Source: JADCRZ01 sp037718865 (GTDB lineage Bacteria > Bacteroidota > Bacteroidia > Chitinophagales > Chitinophagaceae). From it: DNA of 64,000 nt. Below the pieces are notes generated by a model. The model made no database searches and had not been told where the DNA came from. It worked only from the letters and a program-made list of their open reading frames with translations. Positions within the stretch are counted from its first letter, which is position 1; each line of letters begins with the position of its first letter. This document shows, one piece after another, positions 35,309 to 44,724 of this stretch. Location: assembly GCA_037718865.1 (NCBI GenBank), contig JBBJMP010000002.1, positions 124,001 to 188,000 of the forward strand. Direction: 5' to 3'. Position numbers and translations under genes: made by a program.

Positions 35309-37525
35309 ATGGACAAATTGATTTATCTCGTTCCTGCAATGGGCGTTATTGGATTATTGTACACTTTTGTAAAGTATGCATGGGTATCACGGCAGGATGC
35401 GGGTACTGACCGCATGAAGGAGATCAGTAAGTACATTGCAGAGGGAGCTATGGCTTTTTTGAAAGCCGAATGGAAAGTCCTTTCTTATTTTGTTGTTTTT
35501 GCAGCAGTTCTTCTTTTTGTGATGGGAAGCAGTAATCCCAATTCTCACTGGTCAATCGCCATAGCCTTTATCATTGGCGCATTTTTCAGTGCGCTTGCTG
35601 GCTATATCGGTATGAGCATCGCTACGAAAGCGAATGTCCGCACAGCACACGCAGCACGCACCAGCTTGTCGAAGGCCCTGGCCGTTTCCTTTACCGGTGG
35701 TTCCGTTATGGGACTTGGAGTGGCAGGCCTGGCGGTATTGGGACTCGGAAGTTTATTCATCATATTAAAAATGATATTTGCCCCGGATGCAGCAGTCAAT
35801 TCTGAAGAGATGGTAAAAACCATTGAGGTACTAACCGGTTTTTCTTTGGGAGCTGAGTCTATTGCCCTTTTTGCCCGGGTAGGCGGAGGTATTTATACCA
35901 AAGCCGCAGATGTTGGCGCTGACCTTGTAGGAAAAGTAGAAGCCGGTATACCAGAGGATGATCCGCGCAATCCCGCTACCATTGCAGATAATGTTGGAGA
36001 CAATGTAGGAGATGTTGCCGGTATGGGTGCTGACCTCTTCGGTTCTTATGTAGCGACCGTTCTGGCGACGATGGTGCTGGGACAGGAAACGGTTTCCAAT
36101 GACAACTTTGGTGGCATGGCGCCTATTTTATTACCCATGCTTATTGCAGGTGTAGGGATATTGTTTTCCATTGTAGGAACCCTTTTTGTTCGGATAAGTG
36201 ATACTGCCGGAGTTAGTACTGGCAATGTTCAGAGAGCCCTTAACATGGGCAACTGGGGTTCTATAGTTCTGACTGCACTGGCTTGTATAGGATTGGTTTA
36301 TTATATTCTTCCGGAAACGATGTCGCTTAGAAATATTGAATTTACCAAATGGGGGGTGCTTGGCGCTATTGCAGTAGGACTTGCAGTCGGCACGCTGATG
36401 AGCGTAATTACCGAGTATTATACCGCAATGGGTAAACGCCCAGTATTATCCATTATCCGTCAGTCTTCTACCGGGCATGCCACAAACGTAATAGGCGGTC
36501 TTGCCGTAGGTATGGAAAGTACCTTCTTACCTATTCTTGTCCTGGCTGCCGGTATCTGGGGCTCATTCGAATGTGCCGGCCTTTATGGAGTAGCTATTGC
36601 TGCAGCAGGCATGATGGCCACCACAGCCATGCAATTGGCTATAGATGCTTTTGGACCTATTGCAGACAATGCCGGCGGCATTGCAGAAATGAGCGAGCTG
36701 CCTAAAGAAGTCAGGGAAAAAACAGACGTGTTGGATGCTGTCGGAAATACTACCGCTGCAGCAGGAAAAGGCTTTGCCATTGCCTCTGCTGCATTAACGG
36801 CCCTTGCCTTGTTTGCAGCCTATGTTGGAGTGGTTGAACACAATGGATTTGAAATGAAGGGCATTGATATATACAAGGCCAACGTATTAGCTAGTCTGTT
36901 CGTAGGCGGAATGATACCTTTCATATTTTCATCGCTGGCTATCCGTGCAGTGGGGGAAGCAGCCATGAGCATGGTCGAAGAAGTGCGTCGTCAATTCCGT
37001 ACTATACCGGGTATAATGGAAGGAACAGGAAAACCGGAATATGACAAATGCGTCGCAATTTCTACCCAGGCATCCCTCCGAAAAATGATGTTACCCGGAG
37101 CCATTACCATCTTATCGCCGCTGATTATTGGATTTCTATTGGGACCGGAAGCGCTGGGCGGATTTCTGGCAGGAGCTACTGTAAGTGGTGTACTAATGGG
37201 CATGTTTCAAAATAATGCAGGTGGAGCCTGGGACAATGCCAAAAAAAGCTTCGAGAAAGGCGTGGAGATCAACGGAGAAATGTATTACAAAAAATCGGAA
37301 CCACACAAGGCCTCTGTAACAGGTGATACGGTCGGGGATCCTTTTAAAGATACTTCCGGCCCATCCATGAACATCCTGATCAAACTCATGTCTATTGTTT
37401 CACTGGTTATTGCACCAACATTAGCCAACCTGTATAAACCTGATGCCCCTGCCGGACTTACAGGAAAAAGTATCAGCATCCCTCCGGTGGTGAAAAACGC
37501 TAACATCCATACAGTTAATAAATGA
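35309..37525 (+). CDS. hppA: Membrane-bound ion-pumping pyrophosphatase
   Basis: Couples pyrophosphate hydrolysis to H+ or Na+ export. About 738 residues, some 16 membrane helices. Pyrophosphate-site motifs are intact: DVGADLVGKVE, DDPRNPATIADNVGDN and the C-terminal GDTVGDPFKDTSGPS. In the GNTTAAAGKG segment the residue that decides K+ dependence is Ala and not Lys, which places it in the K+-dependent group, where most Na+-pumping enzymes are found; H+ pumping cannot be excluded. ATG 35309 is preferred over an upstream in-frame start because it gives the standard first helix (LIYLVPAMGVIGLLYTF). Confidence 0.95.
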   Translation: MDKLIYLVPAMGVIGLLYTFVKYAWVSRQDAGTDRMKEISKYIAEGAMAFLKAEWKVLSYFVVFAAVLLFVMGSSNPNSHWSIAIAFIIGAFFSALAGYIGMSIATKANVRTAHAARTSLSKALAVSFTGGSVMGLGVAGLAVLGLGSLFIILKMIFAPDAAVNSEEMVKTIEVLTGFSLGAESIALFARVGGGIYTKAADVGADLVGKVEAGIPEDDPRNPATIADNVGDNVGDVAGMGADLFGSYVATVLATMVLGQETVSNDNFGGMAPILLPMLIAGVGILFSIVGTLFVRISDTAGVSTGNVQRALNMGNWGSIVLTALACIGLVYYILPETMSLRNIEFTKWGVLGAIAVGLAVGTLMSVITEYYTAMGKRPVLSIIRQSSTGHATNVIGGLAVGMESTFLPILVLAAGIWGSFECAGLYGVAIAAAGMMATTAMQLAIDAFGPIADNAGGIAEMSELPKEVREKTDVLDAVGNTTAAAGKGFAIASAALTALALFAAYVGVVEHNGFEMKGIDIYKANVLASLFVGGMIPFIFSSLAIRAVGEAAMSMVEEVRRQFRTIPGIMEGTGKPEYDKCVAISTQASLRKMMLPGAITILSPLIIGFLLGPEALGGFLAGATVSGVLMGMFQNNAGGAWDNAKKSFEKGVEINGEMYYKKSEPHKASVTGDTVGDPFKDTSGPSMNILIKLMSIVSLVIAPTLANLYKPDAPAGLTGKSISIPPVVKNANIHTVNK

Positions 37526-37544
37526 GCATCTAATCTGCGCATCT

Positions 37545-37589
37545 AATCCCCAAATCTGCGGCAACCGATCCGCCGCAGATTTGGGGATT
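37545..37589. terminator. Long perfect hairpin after hppA
   Basis: 18-bp perfect stem beginning AATCCCCAAATCTGCGGC, 9-nt loop, no long T-run. It is located 20 bp past the hppA stop, before the blaI operator. Confidence 0.65.
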
Positions 37590-37644
37590 GCAATATTATA
37601 TAGGCTGAAAATTTTTTAAAAAAGCTGCGCTCTTAACATTCTAT

Positions 37645-37660
37645 TACGAAACAAATCGTA
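37645..37660. promoter_or_regulatory. Operator-like palindrome upstream of second blaI
   Basis: TACGA-N6-TCGTA, 23 bp before the ATG. It has the same 5-6-5 geometry as the two palindromes upstream of the first blaI but a different sequence, which suggests the two repressors keep separate targets. Confidence 0.55.
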
Positions 37661-37682
37661 TATTAGTGGATAAATATATAGT

Positions 37683-38066
37683 ATGGCCACTACGAAGTAT
37701 ATTAAACCTACTGAAAGCGAACTGGAAATCTTGACCGTTTTATGGCAAAGAGGATTGGCAAGTGTTCGGGAAGTCCACGAAGTTTTAGCGCTTAATAAAG
37801 ATGTAGGTTATACTACCACGCTTAAATTGATGCAGATCATGAATGAAAAAGGCCTCGTAAAAAGGGATGCATCAGTAAAAACGCACATTTACCAGGCTGC
37901 GGTAAGCAGGGAAAAAACGCAAAAGCATTTGCTTGGAAAAATGATTGACGGCCTTTTCGGAGGTTCTTCTACCCAATTGGTTATTCAGGCACTGGGTAAT
38001 CACAAAGCTTCAAAAGAAGAACTGGAAGCCATCCAGAGATTATTGAACGATCTTAAAAATCAGTAA
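37683..38066 (+). CDS. BlaI/MecI/CopY-family transcriptional repressor (second)
   Basis: 127 residues. Winged-helix features: PTESELEILTVLWQRGLASVREVH at the N terminus (with the Trp of the family) and the recognition region GYTTTLKLMQIMNEKGLV. The C-terminal dimer part ends in AIQRLLNDLKNQ. One base separates its stop from the start of the M56 gene, so the two are coupled. Its sequence differs clearly from the first BlaI. Confidence 0.93.
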   Translation: MATTKYIKPTESELEILTVLWQRGLASVREVHEVLALNKDVGYTTTLKLMQIMNEKGLVKRDASVKTHIYQAAVSREKTQKHLLGKMIDGLFGGSSTQLVIQALGNHKASKEELEAIQRLLNDLKNQ

Positions 38067-38067
38067 G

Positions 38068-39885
38068 ATGAACCTTTCTGAACTTGCTCACTCGGCATTC
38101 CTGAAAGCCCTTGGATGGGCCGTTTTAAACAGCTTGTGGCAGTTCGCTTTGTTGTGGCTGATATTTATTGCGTTGATAAATTCAAAAAAAGGCCTTAGTT
38201 CCAGCATAAAACACGGTTTAGCGTTAGTGTTTCTTTCTGCAGGCTCGGTCTGGTTCATTACCGAACTATACCTTCGTTATTTCAACTACCAGCAATCCCA
38301 GTATTCAACGCAAGCAGGGAATTTATCGCAGTCAGTTTTTTCAACCCATTTCCTGTCTTCCTTTAACTTGCTGGAGTCTAATCTTCCGTTCATTTCTTCC
38401 GTTTACCTGTTTGTAGTAGGGATCCTGTTTATAAAATTTTCCTTTTATTTCTATCATTCCCGAACCATACGAACCCAAGGCCTTTCAAAAGTCCGCGCCC
38501 AACTTAGGCTATATGTACAACAGCGTGCTGAGCATTTAGGCATCCGCCGCAAAGTGCAGGTATATATATCAGCACATGTGAATACTCCGATGATCATCGG
38601 TTTTCTAAAACCTATGATCCTAATTCCGGTTGCTTGCATCAATCAATTATCCACCCGGCAGCTGGAGGCAATATTACTGCATGAACTTGCCCACATTAAA
38701 CGAAATGATTATCTGGTAAACCTGTTTGTTGCCACGGCTGAAATATTCTTCTTTTTTAACCCTTTCTCTAAATTGTTAGTCAATGTAATAAAACAGGAGA
38801 GAGAAACGAGTTGTGATGATTGGGTGCTGCAATTCCGCTTTGATCCACATCAATATGCTACAGCGTTGCTGAGCCTGGAACAAAGCAGGTCAGCCAGTTT
38901 CACGACGGGGTTAGCCGCAACCGGCGAAAGCAATAACATTTTATTACACCGTATACAAAGGATCCTGTATGTTAAAACCACAGAAAAAAATAACAGGTTA
39001 AAATTCATTGCTTATCTGTTAACTATGAACTTTTTTTTCCTATTAACCTTGATAAATCCTGGCCAGTTGAAATTGAAAAAACTGCCTGACACAGCATATG
39101 CACAATTGGTCTCGCAACCATCTGCAGAAACAAATAATTTAATCATTCATTCTATTCCCCCGGAAAGCATAAAGATTAAAAAACCTGTTAAAACAACGGT
39201 AAAAACGGCTATGATTGCAGGTACCCTTTCAAAATCTACTTTACCTGTTATGGATGACCTGGATGAAAACTCGCTGACCTTCACTCTAAGTGCAATTCAT
39301 GACCCCGGGTTTGAACGCTTACCCCAACTGGTTTCAGCAATAGAGATAGAAGAAAGGGATTATTCAATCATAGAAAAGGATCAATCCGCTTTGCCTCCAT
39401 TGACTTATAATCATGAACATCCGTTTGTTCCTAACACAAGTTTCTCTTACCAGGATCCGGAAGACACTACTAAGCCGAAAATTAAAAAAGAAAGTTACCA
39501 TGAGCTTATAGCCAGGGAAGCCTTATTAAACACACAAAAAGCTATTGAAAAAATTGATTGGAAGTCGCTGCAGAAACATTTAAAAAATAAATCGGATGTT
39601 GCGCAGGTGAAAAAGGCCATTCAACAATCGCTTGAGCAATTAAACTGGCAGGAAATAAACAACGAAGTAACTCAAGCGCTTAATAAAGAAAACATTGAAA
39701 AACTAAAAAAATCACTCAACGCGGAATATAACAAGGTTAGAAGTTATAAGGTACAGCAACAGCAATATCAGCAACTACACAACGAACTAAAACTTCAGCA
39801 GGAAATGTATAAAAAAGAAGTTGAACATAAGCAATGGGAGATCAACAAGCAGATTGCAAAACAAAAAATCATCGTACATATTTAG
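38068..39885 (+). CDS. BlaR1-type M56 peptidase with coiled-coil C terminus
   Basis: 605 residues. N-terminal membrane helices, cytoplasmic zinc motif HELAH near residue 205 (LLHELAHIKRND) followed by FFFFNPF and the downstream Glu-rich ETSCDDW, and a further helix near residue 320. The outer part has no penicillin-binding, amidase or TonB-like domain. Its last 100 residues form a charged coiled coil (KVQQQQYQQLHNELKLQQ), so its input signal is probably sensed differently from the first M56 protein. Confidence 0.9.
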   Translation: MNLSELAHSAFLKALGWAVLNSLWQFALLWLIFIALINSKKGLSSSIKHGLALVFLSAGSVWFITELYLRYFNYQQSQYSTQAGNLSQSVFSTHFLSSFNLLESNLPFISSVYLFVVGILFIKFSFYFYHSRTIRTQGLSKVRAQLRLYVQQRAEHLGIRRKVQVYISAHVNTPMIIGFLKPMILIPVACINQLSTRQLEAILLHELAHIKRNDYLVNLFVATAEIFFFFNPFSKLLVNVIKQERETSCDDWVLQFRFDPHQYATALLSLEQSRSASFTTGLAATGESNNILLHRIQRILYVKTTEKNNRLKFIAYLLTMNFFFLLTLINPGQLKLKKLPDTAYAQLVSQPSAETNNLIIHSIPPESIKIKKPVKTTVKTAMIAGTLSKSTLPVMDDLDENSLTFTLSAIHDPGFERLPQLVSAIEIEERDYSIIEKDQSALPPLTYNHEHPFVPNTSFSYQDPEDTTKPKIKKESYHELIAREALLNTQKAIEKIDWKSLQKHLKNKSDVAQVKKAIQQSLEQLNWQEINNEVTQALNKENIEKLKKSLNAEYNKVRSYKVQQQQYQQLHNELKLQQEMYKKEVEHKQWEINKQIAKQKIIVHI

Positions 39886-39944
39886 AAGCCGGATTATGTC
39901 AGATCTGAAAGTCCAATTGTTCCCCCTCCTTTAGATACTCATTC

Positions 39945-40967
39945 CTACCACACATTCCTTGGACACCAGTCGCCGTATTTGTTCCCAATCAGAAATCCCA
40001 CCACAATCTCATGTGATCCTTTGGTTACCGTGTTTATCCGCGACGTTGTACGGTCATAGGAATAACTTACGTTCAAGGCATTGGAAATATTTAAACCTAT
40101 CATGCCTGCGTATCCATCGTGTAACCGGTAGCTGGCCCCTACCCATGCAAGGTCACGATACTGAACCTTACCATTAACATCAAACTGCACCGGAACCGGA
40201 CTTACAAACCTCACCAGCATCGATGGTAAAGCCGTAAAATCATCGGTCAGTAGAAAGCGGTAACCCGCGGAAACAAACAAATGCGGAATAAGCTTTGAAT
40301 CACCGGCCTTGATCCGGAGGTCAGAGAAGTATACTTTCTGTGGAATAATCTGTTGAACTGACAATCCTACAAAATAACTCCTTGAATACAAATACAGCCC
40401 GGCACCGAAATCAGGCTTTATCTGGTTGATCTGACCCGAATTGTACACAGCAGGGTCCAGGGGATCGGTCGTTCCAAAGTCGAGTATCGCCCTGTTAAGG
40501 CTCAGGTTACGCACTCCACCCTCAAATCCGGCAGCAAGACTGGTACTGGCACTTACGCCAACATGGTAGGCATAGCTGATGTAGGTCCCCAACCGGTTTA
40601 ATGGCCCCGTTCTGTCATTAATTATTTTTAGTCCTAAACCATGATGCGGTGATGCGGCCTCATATTGCTGCCAATAAGCTTTACCCCGGGGATTTTCACC
40701 TGACATCTCGAATGATGTAGCCGTCAGCCGGTCATCCTGCTTACCTAAGGGCATATGCAAACTCAGGTAGGTAGTTACCGGTGCGCCTTGCAGGCCGGCC
40801 CATTGATGGCGATGGCTGATTTTTATATCGGTATAATTTTCAATCCCCGTGAGCGCAGGGTTAATAATATACTGGTTAACGATGTATTGCGTATAATGGG
40901 GTTGTTGCTGCGCCTTTATAAAGAAGCTATTGCCAAGAAAATATCCTAAAAATAGATAAAGCTTCAT
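39945..40967 (-). CDS. PorP/SprF-family type IX secretion membrane protein
   Basis: About 340 residues from ATG 40967, which gives a signal peptide ending at FIKAQ; the longer frame adds a charged stretch. The start of the mature part, QQPHYTQYIVNQYIINPALTG, is the PorP/SprF hallmark, and the rest alternates in strands of a beta barrel (DFGAGLYLYSRSYFVGLSV). Such proteins serve in type IX secretion/gliding. No large adhesin substrate gene lies next to it, so it is an orphan copy. Confidence 0.92.
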   Translation of the reverse strand: MKLYLFLGYFLGNSFFIKAQQQPHYTQYIVNQYIINPALTGIENYTDIKISHRHQWAGLQGAPVTTYLSLHMPLGKQDDRLTATSFEMSGENPRGKAYWQQYEAASPHHGLGLKIINDRTGPLNRLGTYISYAYHVGVSASTSLAAGFEGGVRNLSLNRAILDFGTTDPLDPAVYNSGQINQIKPDFGAGLYLYSRSYFVGLSVQQIIPQKVYFSDLRIKAGDSKLIPHLFVSAGYRFLLTDDFTALPSMLVRFVSPVPVQFDVNGKVQYRDLAWVGASYRLHDGYAGMIGLNISNALNVSYSYDRTTSRINTVTKGSHEIVVGFLIGNKYGDWCPRNVW

Positions 40968-41120
40968 CGGCCGGGTCTGAACAAATTTACATCCAATAAA
41001 TATAATGGCGTCCATTTCACATCCAATTCCGTTTGCAATAACACATTGAAAATGTAAACATAAGATGATTTTGGAAGTTACAAAAATAGCTTACTCAAAA
41101 AGGATTACCCAACCAACCCT

Positions 41121-41741
41121 TCACAGCCTTTGAAGCAAACGCCTGGTATTCGATGGCCCTTCGCAAAATAGCAGATCTAATATAGAGAGATTGGGAATAA
41201 AACCAGTTTTTTCTTCGAAAATTTGTTTGTAATAAATATACCCGCCTGTCTCCCCAGCTGCCTTGGTAAAATGTACATCACTATTATCCCCGATTTCCGG
41301 CTCAGGATACGTGCTTTTGTATTCGGATGTCAGGCCGTACTTCACATCCAGGTTCAATTTCATAAGGCTCCAATCCAAACAAGCCAGATTCCAGTCTAAA
41401 AGAAATCTAAAGATCTTCGTATATAACGCTGACAAAGAGTCAGCATAGAAGCCAAACCATGGAGAACCGCTATAACAAGATACAATACTCTTCCAGTGCT
41501 TTACCTGCCAATTTTCTTCATTAGCCACCAACACATCTTTAAACACAGTCCGCTGTGTTCTTCCTTTTTTTAATGGCACTGTTAAGTACAGCGGGCCATT
41601 AGCTCCTGCAATAATACATCTATTTGAAAAATTACGTTTGTTGTACGAAACATATTGATCGAAAACAACATGTGTACCATAATTTAAATTTAAATAGTAA
41701 ATACTATTCCCAAAATACTGTAAATCAACAACTTTACTCAC
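41121..41741 (-). CDS. WbqC family protein
   Basis: 206 residues, starting at GTG 41741. WbqC hallmarks: VDLQYFGNSIYYLNL in place of the usual N terminus, CIIAGANGPLYLTVPLKKG, and NWQVKHWKSIVSCYSGSPWF. WbqC-like proteins occur in surface polysaccharide loci, but here no glycosyltransferases flank it, and in Bacteroidota such stand-alone genes are common. It is divergent from the lipoprotein gene at 42040. Confidence 0.85.
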   Translation of the reverse strand: MSKVVDLQYFGNSIYYLNLNYGTHVVFDQYVSYNKRNFSNRCIIAGANGPLYLTVPLKKGRTQRTVFKDVLVANEENWQVKHWKSIVSCYSGSPWFGFYADSLSALYTKIFRFLLDWNLACLDWSLMKLNLDVKYGLTSEYKSTYPEPEIGDNSDVHFTKAAGETGGYIYYKQIFEEKTGFIPNLSILDLLFCEGPSNTRRLLQRL

Positions 41742-42039
41742 TAGTTGAAAAGTTTAACTAATTTCGGGACAAATGTGATAATTTTTGTAAACAACGCTAA
41801 ATAAAAGATATAATTACTAAAATTAAATTAGCTATAAAATAGCTTAACCTTTTGAAAAACAATGACTTAATTATTGTTATTAATACTAAAATTCTAACTA
41901 ATTAAAATTGCATTTTTTCAGTACACTTTTGGATAATAATACTAATTTTTTTAGCACACAAAAATACGCTATTTTTCTAGGAAAATTTCAAATTGTTAAT
42001 CTGCTATCACGTCAATTAAAATTTTCGTTATTTCGGGGC

Positions 42040-42501
42040 ATGAAAAAGGGTATATATATTTTGTATGGAGGAATCGTTTTTTGCCTGATTACTGCTACCG
42101 GATGCAAAAAGCCCGTGGCCCTGGAATACCTGGCTTTTGAGAATTTTAAACTGGAAGCCTTAAGTGCGGGAGAGTCTGTCATATCGGCAGACGTAAAATT
42201 TTATAATCCTAATCCTTACAAATTGCAATTAAAGCGGGCGGAGATGGATGTATCCATAAATAACACTTATGTAGGACATTCTAAGCTTGATACCTTCATG
42301 CAGATACCCAGGCAGGATACCTTTTTTGTTCCTGTTAATATGAAAGTGGATGTGAAAAGTTTATTGTCAAATTCTCTTGGTGCGCTGTTGACAAACGAAG
42401 TTGATGTTAAAATGGATGGAAATGCCAGGATAGGCAAGGCCGGCATATTTTTTAATTTTCCTATCTCCTACCAGGGAAAGCAAAAATGGAAGCTCTTTTA
42501 A
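42040..42501 (+). CDS. LEA type 2-like lipoprotein
   Basis: About 153 residues from ATG 42040; an earlier in-frame start would add a poor leader. Lipobox ITATGCKK. The mature part is like an LEA14/WHy domain: ISADVKFYNPNPYKLQLKRAEMDVSINNTYVG and LLSNSLGALLTNEVDVKMDGNARIG, the beta sandwich seen in desiccation-related proteins. The 298-bp upstream gap is very AT-rich and holds no recognisable element. Confidence 0.82.
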   Translation: MKKGIYILYGGIVFCLITATGCKKPVALEYLAFENFKLEALSAGESVISADVKFYNPNPYKLQLKRAEMDVSINNTYVGHSKLDTFMQIPRQDTFFVPVNMKVDVKSLLSNSLGALLTNEVDVKMDGNARIGKAGIFFNFPISYQGKQKWKLF

Positions 42502-42504
42502 ATA

Positions 42505-42531
42505 AAAAACCCCGGCCATTTAAGGCCAGGG
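42505..42531 (-). terminator. Leftward terminator of the pyrE-HMA operon
   Basis: Stem CCC/GGG plus GGCC/GGCC with one mismatch and a 6-nt loop; on the minus strand a run of six T follows. It ends the leftward transcripts coming from 42551 and also faces the lipoprotein gene at 42501. Confidence 0.7.
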
Positions 42532-42550
42532 CTCTAATTTCCTATATATT

Positions 42551-42928
42551 TTATTGTTTGTTTTCTTTTGGCATTCCGCCGCCGTCCACAGGTTTCTTAC
42601 AGCAATTAGGTAGTTTTTTATACGATTCGTTATTTGCAGTCACATCGTCTGCATCGTATCCTACATTGGCAATGGCAGTTTTAATATTTTCAATGTTTGT
42701 TCTATCCGTATAGTAAGTGACTTTAGTCGTTTTGCGTTTATAATCAACTACCGTTTTGGATACCCCCTCTTCTCTGGCCATCGATCTTTCAACGCGATTT
42801 TTACACATTTCACACTGAACCGAGGGAGTTTTAATGGTTATTGTTTCTACCGGCTTTTTCTTTACCTGTGCAAGGGATACTGTAGTAAAGCCTGCCAATA
42901 GTAACAAAATCAACTTAATTTTTTTCAT
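42551..42928 (-). CDS. Exported heavy-metal-associated (HMA) domain protein
   Basis: 125 residues. Signal peptide ending at VSLAQ, then an HMA fold with CEMC in place of the CxxC metal pair (VQCEMCKNRVERSMAREEGV), YDADD at the end of the fold and a short tail with a Cys pair (LPNCCKKP). A secreted copper- or other metal-binding chaperone-like protein; transport role unproven. ATG 42928 is chosen because upstream residues in the same frame are the pyrE end. It follows pyrE by 26 bp. Confidence 0.85.
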   Translation of the reverse strand: MKKIKLILLLLAGFTTVSLAQVKKKPVETITIKTPSVQCEMCKNRVERSMAREEGVSKTVVDYKRKTTKVTYYTDRTNIENIKTAIANVGYDADDVTANNESYKKLPNCCKKPVDGGGMPKENKQ

Positions 42929-42954
42929 AGACGCATAATTTAGGTCAAAAATAA

Positions 42955-43587
42955 TTAAAGTCCTGTCCAGTTCGAAGGACTTTCTTTCCACTTTAACAAA
43001 ATACTCTGCTGGTCGTCAGATACATTGCCCTTCGCAACTGCCAGGGCGATCAGGTCTTCATAAGTCGTTAAGGACTGGTAGCTGATGTCTGCCTGTTTAA
43101 ATGCCTGTATGGCTTCTTCAAAACCGTAAGTAAAAATGGAAACCATACCGTTCACCTCCAAACCAGCATTTCTTAATACGTTTACAACCTGCAGGCTACT
43201 CTTTCCGGTAGAAACAAGGTCTTCTATAACTACAGTCTTTCTGCCTGTTTCATAGAAACCTTCAATCTGATTGCCTAAACCATGCTCTTTTGGTTTGGGC
43301 CGTACGTAAATAAAAGGCAGTTTCAACTGGTCTGCAACCAAAGCGCCCCAGGCAATGCCTGCCGTAGCCACTCCTGCAAGTAATTCTGCATCGGGAAACC
43401 GATCAAAGACCACATTGCACATCTCCGATTTTATAAAGTCCCGTATATAAGGGAATGACAATACCTTGCGGTTATCACAATAAATTGGACTTTTCCAGCC
43501 ACTGGCCCAGGTAAAGGGTGATTGCAGGTTTAATGTTATTGCATTAATTTGTAACAGCTTCTCTGCAACTGTTTTTTGATTTGTCAT
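42955..43587 (-). CDS. pyrE: Orotate phosphoribosyltransferase
   Basis: Makes OMP from orotate and PRPP in pyrimidine synthesis. 210 residues, normal. PRPP-binding motif VVIEDLVSTGKS, and PFTWASGWKSPIYCDNR and YVRPKPKEHGLGNQIEG in the expected order. The gene stands apart from pyrB/pyrR, which lie about 2 kb away on the same strand. A TATTTTCG string immediately upstream on the minus strand resembles the -7 box. Confidence 0.96.
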   Translation of the reverse strand: MTNQKTVAEKLLQINAITLNLQSPFTWASGWKSPIYCDNRKVLSFPYIRDFIKSEMCNVVFDRFPDAELLAGVATAGIAWGALVADQLKLPFIYVRPKPKEHGLGNQIEGFYETGRKTVVIEDLVSTGKSSLQVVNVLRNAGLEVNGMVSIFTYGFEEAIQAFKQADISYQSLTTYEDLIALAVAKGNVSDDQQSILLKWKESPSNWTGL

Positions 43588-43613
43588 CCTGCGAAAATAA
43601 GTAAAACATCCCC

Positions 43614-44237
43614 ATGCACCTCAAGGTCTACTTTAACGATAAACCGCTTTTTCTTTGTGATGCCGTAACGAGTGAGATAGAGCGCTATGTGCATCATGAC
43701 GACGCCATTTTTATTGATGAGTTTTCAAAGCCGGCCGTTAAATCCATGATAGTGGCTATGCAATCAGAAAAGATTCACGCAGGGATCTTGTTTCATACGG
43801 ACCTTGAGGAATTAAAGAAGGCTTTCTGGAAGAAATTCACAGTGATACAGGCGGCGGGGGGAGTTGTCTTTAATGAACATAAGTCGATATTATTTATTTT
43901 CCGCCGGGGTAAATGGGACCTTCCCAAAGGAAAGCTTGACGCTGGCGAATCGCTGGAACAGTGTGCCGTAAGAGAAGTAGAGGAGGAAACCGGGTTAATG
44001 CAGGTGCAGTTGAAGAAGTTCATGCTTATCACTTATCACACTTATACTGAAAATGGAAAATCCATTCTGAAAGAAAGTTATTGGTACGAAATGCAGGTAA
44101 ATGGCAGTCAGAAGCTGGTGCCTCAAACCCAGGAAGATATCCATGAAGTTAGATGGGTAGATAGACAAATGATGAAGGAGGTGCGGAGTAATACTTTTCC
44201 ATCCATTATTGACGTGATAGAGTGTGTGGAAATTTAG
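43614..44237 (+). CDS. Nudix hydrolase
   Basis: 207 residues. The Nudix box is complete: GKLDAGESLEQ, then REVEEETGL, in the GX5EX7REUXEEXGU spacing. About 75 residues precede the Nudix domain (FIDEFSKPAVKSMI), as in a group of Bacteroidota Nudix proteins whose substrate is unknown. It is divergent from pyrE, 26 bp apart, which leaves little room for separate promoters. Confidence 0.92.
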   Translation: MHLKVYFNDKPLFLCDAVTSEIERYVHHDDAIFIDEFSKPAVKSMIVAMQSEKIHAGILFHTDLEELKKAFWKKFTVIQAAGGVVFNEHKSILFIFRRGKWDLPKGKLDAGESLEQCAVREVEEETGLMQVQLKKFMLITYHTYTENGKSILKESYWYEMQVNGSQKLVPQTQEDIHEVRWVDRQMMKEVRSNTFPSIIDVIECVEI

Positions 44238-44269
44238 GTTGGTTGATGTTTTAGGGTTCTCCGCCTGAT

Positions 44270-44691
44270 TTAGCGTTTCAGTACAGCTACTGTCAGCCTG
44301 CTGATACAAACCAATTTTCCGGCTTCATCATGGATCCTTATATCCCAGACGTGGGTGGAGCTTCCCACATGAACAGGGGAAGCGGTGCCCTTTACAAAGC
44401 CCTGCCTGGCGCTCCGGATATGGTTAGCGTTTCAAGGCCCACGCAGTAATATCTTGAGTGGTCCACAATCATTGCCGAGGCAACACTGCCGATCGTTTCG
44501 GCAAGGGCCACAGAGGCCCCCCCATGCAAGAGCCCATAGGGTTGGCTTGTGCGATGATCCACCGGCATGCTTGCCTTTAAATAATCAGGGCCTACTTCTA
44601 TCCATTCAATGCCAATATGTTCGCCCATGGTAGCTTTACACAGGGGCCGGAGATCTTCAATGGAAAGATCGGGTTTGAACCAAATAGCCAT
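44270..44691 (-). pseudogene. Hotdog-fold thioesterase (YdiI/MenI-like), frameshifted
   Basis: The N-terminal frame reads GEHIGIEWIEVG, PYGLLHGGASVALAET and YYCVGLE, the hotdog thioesterase pattern of the DHNA-CoA hydrolase group. After VGLE (44431) the frame runs to a stop within 16 codons, but the next frame carries on in good family sequence: ANHIRSARQGFVKGTASPVH to VAVLKR and TAA 44272-44270. A missing stretch of about 4 bases (net -1) near 44428-44431 explains it. The restored protein would be about 142 residues. Gene decay or an assembly error cannot be told apart from the sequence. Confidence 0.82.
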
Positions 44692-44724
44692 TAATAAAAG
44701 TTTAATTAATCGTTATGACAGGCG

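Noticed and set aside
42929..42991. Longer start of the HMA gene
   Set aside because: It overlaps the end of pyrE, and ATG 42928 begins a normal signal peptide.
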